From the NCBI GenBank assembly GCA_019137255.1, contig WPDH01000458.1, positions 38,020 through 102,019 of the forward strand: a stretch of DNA of 64,000 nt, given 5' to 3'. Below the pieces are notes generated by a model. It was not told where the DNA came from. It worked only from the letters and a program-made list of their open reading frames with translations, and made no database searches. This DNA is from Corinectria fuckeliana (lineage: Eukaryota > Ascomycota > Sordariomycetes > Hypocreales > Nectriaceae). Of this stretch, positions 21,201 through 32,981 are shown piece after piece. A program made the translations under genes and the position numbers. Positions within the stretch are counted from its first letter, which is position 1, and each line of letters begins with the position of its first letter.

Positions 21201-23274
21201 TAGGATCTAGTCTAGTTCTTCATTCTCCCTGGCAAATCCGGCTGCCGACGCGATCTCCGAGGAACCCCGATATGCCTACCTACCTATTGTTCAGTTCCGG
21301 GTGCTTCTGTGTGTACTTGTATGTACTGCTCGTGAACTAACCACGTGCAAGTTGCAATAACCTTCCAACAAGCACACCCTCTCCTCTCTCTCCGCTTCAT
21401 CTGGCCGATAGAGTTTAGACGTACGGCATACATGGCGCATCCTGGGGCGGTCTTGGACCATGTGAGTGACCACCGGCGGATGTTGCCCACCAGTGAGACC
21501 GCCCATCGAAAGCCGGCGTGAGCGCGTGAGTAATGGAGCGCCTCCCCCCTTTCTAATCTGCCTTTGCGCCTCCGAGCTTCCTCCTACCGTCTACGCCCGC
21601 AACCAAGTGGTAAGCTTCCAAGCTTCCTCCTCTGCAATCCCAAGGGCTTGGGTGCCGAAGCATCGACCACACGCCCACCATCCCGCAGCCCCGGGCGGGG
21701 CTTTCTTTTGGCTTCTCGGGGAACGGAACGCAGGCCGTGGTGGGGTAATCTAGAGCAGAGCTAACGGCTCCCTAGTGTCGGTGGCCTAAGAGGAACTGAC
21801 GAGATGTCTGTCGTTAGATGCTATATACAGGTCAGCTGGTCGCATGAAGTAGAGTACAGGAGATGCAGGGCAAAGCATCCAAGGGAGAAAAGGATCGCCG
21901 TAATCACGGTACTTTCGGAGCCCGACACTACTAAGACTAACACTCACTCAACACCACGTACATGTGAGTAGTTACGTGATTGTGCTCGAGACCCTTCCAT
22001 TCCAAGTACATCCTCATCTCACACCGCCCTCATCCCATACGTCCAACGAACCAGTCACCGAAGGCTCGATCGCCATCGTATTAGATCACCATCGGCTGCA
22101 GGGCTCTATCGACAAACCTCGCCGAGTCGCCGCGATATCCCACCACTCAGTCCGCTCAACCGCCGCACGTGACATTACATGTACTATGTATATCCCTGCC
22201 TCCTCACCCGCCCGGCACCCTAGCTGAGGCTGACGACCCAACCGCTGTCTGGGGTGGCATGAGGCCATGGATGTCACGGACGGCATCTCGTGTCAGCACT
22301 CGACACCTTGAGGAATCTCTCATGCACGCAAGGGGAACATCCTAGGGCTCCGTAAAGCTTACCAACACCGAGATAAGAGATTGGCAACCAACAGCCAACA
22401 AGTGAATTATGGTTTCTGTTGCCGCAGGAAAGAGGATTTTCTATTTCGACCCTTGTTATATTTGCCCTTCTCTCGCAGCTTCTGTGTACGCTGACAGACC
22501 AACACACGAACCCTAGGCGGGCACGTGGCCGCGCGGTGAGACATTAAGATGTTCCTCATTCGCACGCGCACGCACAAACCTACGATAAACCACATAACTC
22601 ATTTTCTCGAGCTCAATTCTAGAAATCTGTTGATTTAGGTCGGCTTAGGGCAGCCTTATGATCCTGCAATGTCTTGACATCAGAAGTTCTTGGTTGTCTC
22701 AATGCTTACTGGGTCCTATTACTATGTACGGAACGCTACATTTTGCCAAGAAGCAAGATGCAACACCTCACGTGAATCCATCCAGTGTCCCGGCAGTCCC
22801 TCAGTGATTTCTTGGCATCCTTCACGCACGCCTGCAAGCCAAGGCGGAGTCCGGCACTTGTAGCCCCTCCTGGCTGGGTACAATGCTTCACGGAGGCTTG
22901 GCACATAACACCCAGTAATATCGAATCATAACTGAAATTCACACTGTCGTCTTTAATTTTGGTTATCCTTCAGGTTCCTGTGCCTTCGTGTTCCTGTCCC
23001 TCCAGGACCTATGCCTCCAGGAGGATGTCCTGTCTCTACCACACATACAGCCCATCTCGAGAAATCCTCAAGCTTTTGCACGAGCATCACCAACTCCGAG
23101 ACGCCGTTGCCATGCCATGCATCCTACCAGTCGGCCCGCTTAATGCGGAGCTCAACGCACAGCCAACCCCATCTGTTCGTCCCCCGCCTTAGCCTTCGAA
23201 ATCCCACCTGTTTCAATATCTTCCAAGACTCTAGGCGAACGGAAAATGTGGCTTGCCAAGTCTTCCTTCCTACC
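18228..23274. other. 5-kb gene-poor region
   Basis: Between the USP start and the eIF3l stop I find no gene I can support. The first kilobase, upstream of the USP start, is purine-rich on the plus strand and has GT-rich microsatellite-like tracts (about 19270-19330), a G12-13 run (about 18269-18281) and another G run near 19710. A seven-base unit AGCAGCC is repeated five times at 20995-21029. Words like TACCTACCTACC (21276) are common. Open frames reach 160 codons (19878-20357, minus, from a TTG rather than ATG) but show no domain, splice pattern or composition of a gene. No tRNA or rRNA was recognised. Confidence 0.55.
20995..21029. repeat. Five-copy 7-bp tandem repeat (AGCAGCC)
   Basis: Five adjacent copies of AGCAGCC, the fourth changed to AGCATCC, in noncoding DNA. 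It is a minisatellite-like tract of no evident function. Confidence 0.9.
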
Positions 23275-24896
23275 TTAGTTGTAGGTGCGGGACAGGTTAC
23301 GAAGGTACCAGTCCACCAGCTTTCGTCCCACCTTGGCCTCTGAGATGTGGATCAGGTCCTGTCGATGTGCATTAGCTTCCGTGTCATCAAACGATCCTCT
23401 CAATGGCTACCTCAGTTGTATGGTACAACGAGTTGTCATTGAGGCGGTGTGTGGGGGTTTGGGGTTTACTTACACCCTGAAGAGCATAGTCGAGGTCGCT
23501 GACGTTGACCAGCTCGCCCTCGAGCAGGCCCTGATCCTGCCATCGCAGCTGCTTGGTGCGCTGCTTGGTGACCAGAAGCCATGATCGCAGCTCCTCGGGC
23601 TTGACCTCGAGGAAGCCAGCCAGCTTGGAGAGGTCCATGGTCGTGTACAGTCGAAGGTATGACTTGATGGTGGGGCTCCACATGTTGGTCTTGACCTCGT
23701 CCATGAAAATGGCGAGGTGGTGCTCCACGGGGTCGACGTTGGACTCGGGGTTCTCAAAGTCTGGGGGCACGGGGGAGATGAACTTGGGGCACGCCGTGCG
23801 GAAAAGCTCCTCAAAGATGGGGAGGGCCTCGGGGCCGCCACGCTGCAGCTTAAGCAGCTGGTCGCCGTACTTCTCCCGGAGGGCGGTGTGAATGGTGTCG
23901 TCGAGACGGGTAGGCTGGAAAGCCACGCAGATGGCAATCAGGGCGTACATCTGCTCGTTCTTCTTGGTGATGGAGTCGTACTGGGCGCTCTTCTGGAAGT
24001 TCTTGGTTCTCGAGACATAGACAAGGATGTGGCTGAACATGCGGATAGCATCGGAGTAGCGGTGCATCATCATGTACGAGAAACCCACGTAGTAGTAGGT
24101 GGTGAAGTGGGCCGCCATGACACGGGCGAACATGGCCTTCTTGTTGAGCTCAATGTCATCGAGCGTCTTGAGGGCCAGGCTGAAGTCTCCCAACAGGCAG
24201 TGCACCCGGAGGAGACCAATGATGGAGAAGTAACCCAACATTCGGTACAGGCTCTTGGAACCGTAGTCCCCAGCAACAGTCATGGGGTCGTCGTTACGCT
24301 TCATGGCCGCAAGCTGGTCCGTGATCTGGGATCGCTGGATGAGGGAGTAGAGGACGTTGAGGACGCTGTAGCAACCCCAGGTGTTAGGATTCTCACGCAG
24401 CGCCTGGCGCTCCTCCTCGTTCGACGCTTGTCGGGCAATTCGCATCCGGTATGACGAGAACGAGTTGAACTGGTAGATGAACTCATCGATAACATCCCAA
24501 GCCCAGTAGTACTATCAAGAATCGGTCAGTCCAAATTCGTTCGGCCAAACAGGACGAGAATGAATATCCGGGGGGGGGAGAACCAACAGAAGGAGGCTCG
24601 AGGTCGACGGGACCCTCGGAGTTGAGAATGTAGTGGAACAAGCTGCAGTAGGAGTCGTAGCTCTGGAACTTTGTCTCGAGGGGGGCCTGGAAGTCGAGGG
24701 GCTGGGCGGCCTGGACGAGGCGAGCCTGAATGTCGTCCGTCGACTGAGCCATGTTCAAGGAGGTGGTGCGGCTGAGCTCATCGCCGTCCTCGTACTGGAC
24801 TTGCTCCTTGTACTCGGCCACCAGGGCCTCCTCCTCGACGTCGCTGTCGTCAGCGATGGCGCGGGCCGGAGCTCCGCCGTTTTGAAAGGTAGCCAT
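23275..24896 (-). CDS. Translation initiation factor eIF3 subunit l
   Basis: Three exons (24896-24588, 24511-23474, 23358-23275) give 476 residues, the normal length for fungal eIF3l. The N-terminus has an acidic stretch (DDSDVEEEALVAEYKEQVQY). The middle is all-helical and typical of the PCI-type subunits: YRMLGYFSIIGLLRVHCLLGD, then AHFTTYYYVGFSYMMMHRY, then VYVSRTKNF. The C-terminal PCI/winged-helix part contains LAGFLEVKPEELRSWL and ends VGRKLVDWYLRNLSRTYN. eIF3l is a peripheral subunit of eIF3, which loads the 43S complex on mRNA; it is present in filamentous fungi but absent from budding yeast. Intron 1 uses a GTTGGT donor and TAG acceptor. Intron 2 uses GTAAGT and CAG. The gene is head to head with Efl1. 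Confidence 0.93.
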
Positions 24897-25555
24897 CGTG
24901 GTCGATCGCTCGTGGTCGTTGTGTTGGCCTCTCCGCGTCTTGTCGCTGCGCTCGTCTTGGGTGAGGGGTATCGAAATTTTACGCTCGCCGAGGGGCCCAG
25001 CGCATCTCGCGAATTTTCGTGAGCTTAGGGCTTGTGGTGGGAAGATTGCGATACGTCGGGGCAGTGGGCCTGCATAAGTGCTTATCGATTACGCTCTATC
25101 GGGGTTGTGATGGTGGGGTGAGAGAAGCTACGAAGCGGGGCAGCAAAGGACGGCGATGTCTTGGGCGGGACGACCTGGTGAGGTTCCGTCGCTGCAAATT
25201 TGCTGCTAGTTGGGGAGTATTTCGCGGATCACCACATCTATCTAAGGTGCGTACATATGAGTCATTCTCAGTCATTTTGCCTTGTTCCCCAAAGCGAGGG
25301 CGTCTGGGCGGGGAATTTGCTGACTTTGGCGTGGTGGTGAAGGTTCCACGGTAAGATTAGTCACACTGTGAGCAAGCCGCAGACAACTCCGCCACTACGA
25401 CGAATGACCATCCAGATCCTCTGACGTCTTCAAATACGTTCAGGGTCCCCATTTTAGTCCTCTTGAGAATCTTGAGAATCTCCCAAATCTCAACAAAAAT
25501 TTCTCAAATCAAAACCAGGCCGTGTTACTTCCAGTAACAAAGACCTTACGTTACA
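24897..25555. promoter_or_regulatory. Bidirectional promoter between eIF3l and Efl1
   Basis: This 659-bp region separates the start codons of two divergent translation-related genes. The half next to eIF3l is GC-rich; the half next to Efl1 is A/C-rich (about 25440-25555), as in many fungal leaders, with a tandem TCTTGAGAATC word near 25459-25482. No specific factor site is assigned. Confidence 0.55.
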
Positions 25556-28500
25556 ATGCCTGTGGTTACCCCAGATAAGCTGGCTGCTCTCCAGCGACAG
25601 TCAAACGATATCCGAAATGTATGTCAAAGATTAGTTGCTTGTATAATCATCTCGCTAACCTCACAATAGATCTGTATCCTAGCCCACGTCGACCATGGCA
25701 AGACTTCTCTTACAGACGCCTTGTTGGCTACCAACGGCATCATCTCCCCCAAGCTAGCTGGCAAGATCCGATATCTAGACTCAAGACCTGATGAACAAAC
25801 CAGGGGCATCACTATGGAGTCATCTGCCATTTCATTATTCTTCTCCATGCTCCGGAGATCCGCCCCCGACTCTGCCCCCGAGCCTAAGGAGTACCTTATC
25901 AACCTGATCGACTCTCCCGGCCACATCGACTTCAGCAGTGAGGTCTCAGTTGCTTCCCGACTCTGTGACGGCGCCGTGGTTCTCGTGGATGCCGTTGAAG
26001 GAGTCTGCAGTCAAACCGTTACCGTCCTGCGCCAAACATGGACCGAGAAACTCAAACCCCTGCTCGTCATCAACAAAATGGACAGACTAGTTACTGAGCT
26101 GCAGATGACACCTGCGGAAGCATACGTCCACCTCAACAAACTAGTGGAGCAGGTCAACGCTGTGCTGGGAAGCTTTTTCCAGGGCGAACGAATGGAGGAA
26201 GACCTGAACTGGAGAGAAAGGATGGAGGAACGTGTCACCGCGGCAGCAGCAGCCAAGGAGTCTGCCATCTCGGACCAATTTAGCGACGCGGGCGACCTCC
26301 AATTTGAGGAGAAAGACGACGAAGACATCTACTTCACTCCAGAGAAGAACAACGTCATATTCACTAGTGCCATCGACGGATGGGCTTTCACTTGCCGCCA
26401 ATTCGCCAACTTGTACGAGAAAAAGCTCGGCATCAAGAGGGGGATATTGGAAAAGGTCTTGTGGGGCAACTTCTACTTGGATCCCAAGACAAAAAAGATT
26501 CTCGGACCTAAACATCTGAAAGGTCGGAATCTCAAGCCCATGTTCGTACAGCTCGTTCTGGAGCCTGTATGGACCGTGTACCAGGCCACAACAGGCGGTG
26601 ACAATGGCAAAGGAGACCCTGCCCTACTTGAAAAGGTCACAAAGTCACTGAACATCTCGATATCACCTCACATTATCCGAGCTAGGGACCCTCGGCTGTT
26701 GATGACCACAGTCTTTTCCAGCTGGCTGCCCTTGTCAACTGCTCTGCTAGTCTCCGTTGTGGAATCCCTGCCGTCTCCTCCTAAAGCACAAGCACAACGT
26801 CTTCCCGAGCTGTTGGCAGAATCTCCCGGTTCTGACCACATTGACAGCGCCATCAAAGATGCCATGATTTCTTTCAAGCACGAGAGGTCCGACCCTGTTG
26901 TTGCATATGTCAGCAAGATGGTGTCTGTCCCTGACAGCGAGCTGCCAGAGAACAAGCGACGTCCTGGAGCGCAAATGAGCGGAGAAGAGGCAAGAGATCT
27001 CGCGCGCAAGAAGAGAGCCGAAGCATTGAGGGCGCAGGCTGCGGCAGGCGAGACCGAACTAGACAGCATGTCGACTGCATTGGAGTCTATCAACATCGAC
27101 AACATTGCACCTGCGCTGGAGGAGGAGAACGTGGACCGTGAACATCTAATCGGATTTGCCCGAATTTACTCTGGCACTCTGTCTGTGGGCGACAAAACAT
27201 ACGTTATCCCCCCGAAGTGGTCCCCAGCTGAGCCGAACGATGGCCCTCAACCCCAAGAGGTCACTGTCACAGCCCTCTACATGCTTATGGGCAGGAATCT
27301 GGAATCCCTCGAATCCGTCCCCGCAGGCGTTGTTTTCGGAATCGGAGGTCTGGAAGGAAAGATCTTGAAGTCTGGAACTCTGTGCAGCCGGCTTCCGGGC
27401 GCTGTCAATCTTGCCGGTGTCAACATGGCCGGGAAGCCCATTGTCCGAGTTGCGTTGGAGCCGGTGAATCCTGCCGATCTGGACAAGATGATTCAAGGAC
27501 TGCACCTCCTAGTGCAGAGTGATCCTTGTGCGGAATACGAGCAGTTTGAGAGTGGTGAGCACGTTTTGCTCACCGCTGGTGAGTTGCATCTTGAGCGATG
27601 CCTGACGGATCTTAAAGAGCGATTCGCTCGCTGCGATATCCAGGCTGGTGCTCCAATCGTGCCTTACCGAGAGACAATTGTCCGAGCTGAAGAGATGCGG
27701 CCTCCCGTGAACAAGGAACTTGGCCGCGGTGCGGTTATCGCTACCACGAGCTCCAAACAGGTGACCATCTCACTCCGCGTTCAGCCTCTGCCACCGAAGG
27801 TGACCGAGTTTTTGGTCAAGAACGGAGATGCTGTCAAGCGGATTTACTCCGACCGCAACTCTAAGGCTGACGACGACGAAGACGACAAGATTGACTTGGA
27901 GGCGGACCGCGCCGCTGCCAACACACTGTCTCTAGAAGACTTCAAGCAGCAGCTCCGGGAAAGGCTCGAAAACGGTAAAGGCCGAGAGAACTGGAAGGAC
28001 CGAATTGACAATATCGTGGCTTTCGGTCCTCGCCGAGCTGGACCAAACATCTTGATCGATGCCACAGCGGATGGAATTCTCCCCAGAGCCTTCGCATCGG
28101 ACAAGGCTACAGAGTCTACTCCTAGAGCGGAAGAGGCCCTCCACCCAAGCCATCTAGCCGACAAGATCACCTACGCCTTCCAGCTAGCCGCAGCGCAAGG
28201 TCCCCTGTGCAACGAGCCCATCCAGGGTGTTGCCGTCTTCGTCGAGGATGTCACCCTAAACAAGCCCGAGGACGAAACAGCCTCAGCCCGCGACAAGGCC
28301 GGCCGCCTCACAGGAGAGATCATCAAGACATTCCAGTCAGCCCTACGCGCCGGCTTCCTCGACTGGTCCCCCCGCCTCATGCTTGCCATGTACAGCGTCG
28401 AGATCCAGGCCTCCACCGAGGTCCTCGGCCGCGTGTATGACGTCCTGACCCGGCGCCGCGGCCGCGTCGGGGCCGAAACCATGAAGGAGGGTACTCCATT

Positions 28501-28798
28501 CTTCACGATTCAGGCGGTGCTCCCCGTGGCCGAGAGTTTCGGCTTCGCAGACGAGATGCGGAAGCGCACCAGCGGCGCTGCCCAGCCACAGCTCATCTTC
28601 GCGGGCTTCGAAATCCTCGACGAGGACCCGTTCTGGGTGCCCTTCACCGAGGACGATCTCGAGGATCTGGGTGAGTTGGCTGACAAGGAGAATGTGGCGA
28701 AGCGCTATATGGATGGAGTGAGGCGGAAGAAGGGCCTGCTGATTGAGGGGAGGAATGTGGCAACAGACGCAGAGAAGCAAAAGACGTTGAAGAGGTAG
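25556..28798 (+). CDS. RIA1: Elongation factor-like GTPase Efl1/Ria1 (60S maturation)
   Basis: Two exons (25556-25618 and 25670-28798; intron GTATGT..ATAG) give 1063 residues, close to the family length of about 1100. The G domain has all EF-2-like motifs: AHVDHGKT (26-33), RGIT (66-69), DSPGH and NKMD. An insert rich in Lys/Glu follows it. Domain II, a split domain III, domain IV and a C-terminal domain V similar to EF-2/EF-G can be followed, including GELHLERCLTDLKERFA and RRRGRV. Efl1 works with Sdo1/SBDS in the cytoplasm to release eIF6/Tif6 from late 60S subunits by GTP hydrolysis. Domain IV carries the acidic insert (DDDEDDKIDLE near 27868-27900) expected of Efl1 and not of EF-2. The start is set by a good context and by MPVVTPDKLAALQ preceding the usual NIRNICILAHVDHG-type text. 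Confidence 0.95.
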
Positions 28799-31700
28799 TT
28801 TATAGTTGATAGTGTGTCTGTGTCGAAAAAGGGGAATAAAGGAGCGTATATTCAGAACTGATCGTTTTGGTTCATGTTCTACTCTGTTCGTATGTTCGCG
28901 AATGGCACAGCGGCATTTTACTATTAAGACGTATCAACCCGGTATGTAGGCTAATAGAAACCAACAACTAAATGTGTATCAATTCCTTCCTGGACAAAAC
29001 AAAGTGGTAACACGTTCTAAGCTCTAGTATCAAGATTAGAATTGTCCAAATTTCCTTCTGTATATCAAATGTTCAGTTGCTCCGGCTGTAGTTTATACAT
29101 TGTATCTCTAGGGTAACTTAAAGCGTACAATGCCGTTGGGATGTGATCTCTTAGTACCTGTGTCCATAATCCCCCATCTCGGCTCTTTAGAACTCTTTGA
29201 ACATTACACAGTCTAGCACTTGACTACAAGCTACACCTGGGAAAAGCATTATGTACGCCTCGGTCCATTTTTCCTTCAGCCTAAGAGTTCTGTCGGCCTT
29301 CTTCGTGCAGCCGCGCGGGAAGGATACTGCGGGTGAGGCGTGGCTGTGCTGGCTCTCGATGAGGAGACCTTTGAGAAACTTGTTAACATAAAGAGTAACA
29401 GAATATGTACGATCGTGTCTACTAGCCTTCCTAGCACCAAGAGAAGCAAATTGTGATACAAAAACGGTCACTTGGTTAACAGATGTCAAGCGACTATTTA
29501 ATAGGCAATGCCAGGTGTAAGCTGGCACCGGACTAATAATATATGCACCCACAACGCCTCGTTCGCCATCATAGGGAGTAAGGGACAAAATAGCCTAGCT
29601 TTTCGAGTCCTCTATCGTGTGTCAGCCTCTGTCACATGCAGGATACGCATGAAGGAACCACCGATACCCAAACGCCATATCTTCTTTCCCGAAGTTCTCA
29701 TCTGTGTACTTCATTGTAAATAGCCGCTCCAACTCGCTCAGAGATTCGGAATCAAAGCCGCAAGACCGAGCCACTTCCGTCGGGCATGTGTCAAGTTCTT
29801 TTGTACAGTGCAGTGCGTGAATCAGCCTAGCCATCAACCATGCAAGGTGGACTGAGAACAGCCGCTGGTAAGATGTCCATAGCATCTTCAACGTACAGGA
29901 CCGCCTACAAGAAGCGTCCTTGGATCCGAGACTCCCTCGTCCGTTAGCCCGGGTGTGTTGTTGATGAGGCAGAAAGATGGAGATTCGTAAGACTTGAGAA
30001 GTTGGCGCAGCAAATTGAAGTTGACGAACAGGGATTGGGATACAAAGATCGCTCGCGGTTCATCCTTGTGCTCTAACGGTGTTGATAACAGCTCCGGCTG
30101 CGAGTATAGTCACCACTCACTCGTCATAGACTACTCCGTACTGTCAGCTTATATTTACTGAGCTTCAGCAGTCCCTTAGCAAGAAATTCATTGTCACAGG
30201 CATTGCTGGTGCGCTCATGACGGCCAGGTTCACGTGTAAGCCCACTGATGTTAGGTGCGAAAGCCACCATGGTCCGTTTAGCAACGTTGGTAACAGTACA
30301 GTTCCTCGGCAGCCGTAATCTGGACACTCGGTGCCATCTTCTCTCGTTTGAGCACGAGGGTATTGACACGTTACTGTCCAGGTGCAAACATTGCAAGCAG
30401 GGAAGCCCAACTTCGGGCAGGTTGTATGCTCTTACATCCATTACCACCTATGACATGGACCGCTAGGTACGTAATGGTTACCACTTCTGATACTAATGTG
30501 CAAAATGATATCGGTTGCACGTATCCAGCCACTCCCTCAAAACGTGAGTGGCTGCAGCAAAAGGCTCCGATGCTTGCTGGGCTGCATCTCAAACAAGCCA
30601 CTCCAGCCACGTAAAACGGTGCCTAGTTGCAGACTTCCAAGTTTGTCACGTTACAACGTCGGCCACAAAAGTAAAGTGACGACAACTCACGGACATTCAC
30701 AGCTACCACCTTGGCAGGATATGACAGGTTCGAAGTATGAAACCCTAGTTGGCTAGGTACCTTTGAGGGGTGTCTTTCAAGAGCTCTAATGATCAGGTAC
30801 TAACGGAAACCATGCTCGGTGCCCATCTTGAACCAACTAGCATCAGCCTTGGTTTGAGGGCAGATTGCGAGTCAGATAGTGTAAGTCCCGTAGCCAGAGC
30901 CCTCGACGGCCGATGTGCAATTCGAGTGGCGGCATTCCGTCTCCCAAAATAATGATCCTGCTCAGTACCCAACTCCACTCAAGGCTTCTAGACGAAGCGA
31001 AAACGTCACTAGTCTGGGAGCTTTCCTTGGTCGGCGTTTAAGGTGGCCGCAATTACGCACATCCACCACTCGGCACTACGCTCATAGACCACGGCACTAC
31101 GAGGATCCGGTCCTGCGCCTCGCAAACAAGTGTGACACAAGGCTTTGTTTGCCACAAGATGGATGTTGCTCTCTATCCTGGAGGAACCCCCAGTGACTCG
31201 GATTCGCTGGCTTGTCTAACTAACGCCAGATGGACTGTTCCACCCTCCACCTCCACGCGGAAGTCGGCTGCCGTTTGTAGCCCCCAGCCACCGGTGCAAC
31301 GGTGCAACGATGCGCCGTAGCTCTGGTTTCACGGCCTACCTAGTATCTGCCCAACAACGGTAACTAAGTGGTACTTGAGTTACTCACCAACGCGGCATCC
31401 AACCATGTAGGCCTATTAGGTAACATCGTATCGGAGCAAACAAGACGCATCTCATCGCCCGTCGAGGGGCACGGCATTCATTCCCTTGCTCCGGGGATAG
31501 ATTCATGAAATCAGGGGCAGACTAACAGCGTCACATCGCCCGCCCTGCAAGAAACCCGACTAAGCGGCCAGGTTCAAGGTTGCGCTGACTGCCCGATGCC
31601 CGTAGCACCATCTCAGTCTGGACGCTTCCAGTCCACTCCGGCCCTACGACTAATACTACGAACCATCCTAGTCGCGAGAGCTTCTAGGCCGGGACACGGC

Positions 31701-32981
31701 AACTGCTGCCGAGCCCTCCACGCCAGCGCTGTTGGATGCCATCATTCGTCTCACAGGGGCCCCATTAATCAGTGTCAAAACTCGGGGACTTGGCCTCCGG
31801 AGTGTCTGAGTCTTGTCACATCTCAAAGCGCAAACTCGACTCTCGGCTCTCGAAAGGCCGATCCAAATGCAGGGAGCCTGGATGAGACAGTCTCGGACCT
31901 AGCAAACACACGCGTCTCTTTTTTTCTTTTTGTCAAACCCTGTTTAGCCATGGAGCTAATAAGACATTACTTTTCCCTTCTGTGCACGGGGATCCGTCCA
32001 GCCTCCACCAGACTGAACTACCGCCGCCTATCAAACATGCTAACCACCAAGAACATATCACTTATTACAGGGTCGTGCAGTCCTGCGCAACCTGCTCGAT
32101 CAACCCTCGCGACCCCAATGTCTCTCCTAGCCATTTAGCGGCCGATGGCGTATGACGTGGCTAGGATGGTTATCTCCAGCCGTTGCCGCACCACAAGGCC
32201 GCCCGTCTCTAGCCCTAACTATCTCCAAACCAGCCCAGCTCCGCGAGAATGATGAGAGTGGCTGAGCGAACCGAGGTTGTATGTACCTTTCGCCTGGCAC
32301 ACAAACACACTCCAGGGTCTCCTCAGCCCAATTCGTAGCCTAAACCCAAGATGGACCCCGTTCCTGAGCGGCTGAGGGAAGGGTAACTACATAGTAAGCA
32401 CCCCTGGTGAGGGGCAGGGCGGTAGCACGCTCCAAGACCCGGTCCTAGTTCGCGGCAGCTAGGGAACCTGGCCCGCCGCGATAGTTACCTCTTGGGCCCT
32501 GCTGCGAAACAGCCGGCTTCGTCGAGCCTTTCTCGTTCGGGGCTTCGGTTTGTGGGGACGATGCGGGCGGACGGGGATCGCCAAGGGAAGTCGGAAAGTT
32601 GGAAGTTGGAGTTGGCGTTGTGTTAGTTGTCACGGAACTGAGGCGGGGGGGTTATCAGTCACTTTTTGCCCGTTCCGCACAAGGGAGGGAGAGAGACAGA
32701 GAGAGAATTTGATATGGAGCAATTAACTACTTCGTACACGGGGTAGTCTCGTCTCGTCTCGTTTGGGTGCACGGCAGCGTATAATAGCAGCACCTACCTG
32801 AGTTCGGCATGGTGGCCACGTTCTTTTATTCTCCGGCTGGGCCTCTTATACCAGGCCGCCTCCTCTGCCCTGTCCGCCCTCCTCGGGATCATTGTGTAGG
32901 ACTTTCCTCTCTCTGTGTTGTGTTGCGTCTCGTCTCGTCTCGTCTTGCTCCCGTGTTTCCAAGTATCTCGTCAGTTCAGCC
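28799..32981. other. 4.2-kb gene-poor region
   Basis: No intact gene is supported. The first 700 bp is AT-rich 3' flank of Efl1. At 29622-30110 the minus strand shows protein-like text in two frames (separate entry). At 31596-32138 a plus-strand ATG frame of 180 codons uses rarer codons (CTA, ATA) and shows no domain, so I do not call it. The last 500 bp holds CGTCT/TCTCGTCTCG pyrimidine repeats (32747-32762 and 32930-32946) in the promoter and leader of the rhodopsin-like gene. No RNA gene recognised. Confidence 0.5.
29622..30110 (-). pseudogene. Possible decayed or unresolved minus-strand gene fragment
   Basis: Two adjacent stretches read like protein but lie in different frames. The upstream one (about 30085-29908) contains HKDEPRAIFVSQSLFVNFNL and CLINNTPGLTDEGVSDPRTL. 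The downstream one (29891-29622) contains LFSVHLAWLMARLIHALHC, then KELDTCPTEVARSCGFDSES and AFGYRWFLHAYPACDRG before a TGA. A GTAGGC..CCAG splice of only 44 nt could join them; otherwise a frameshift is needed. I recognise no family. Zn-ligand-like Cys spacing occurs further upstream (about 30290-30410) in mixed frames. This could be an uncharacterised gene with introns I did not resolve, or the remains of one. Confidence 0.3.

Noticed and set aside
31596..32138. Plus-strand ATG frame of 180 codons in the gene-poor region
   Set aside because: No recognisable domain, rare codons and no splice context. Length alone is weak evidence over several kilobases of noncoding DNA.
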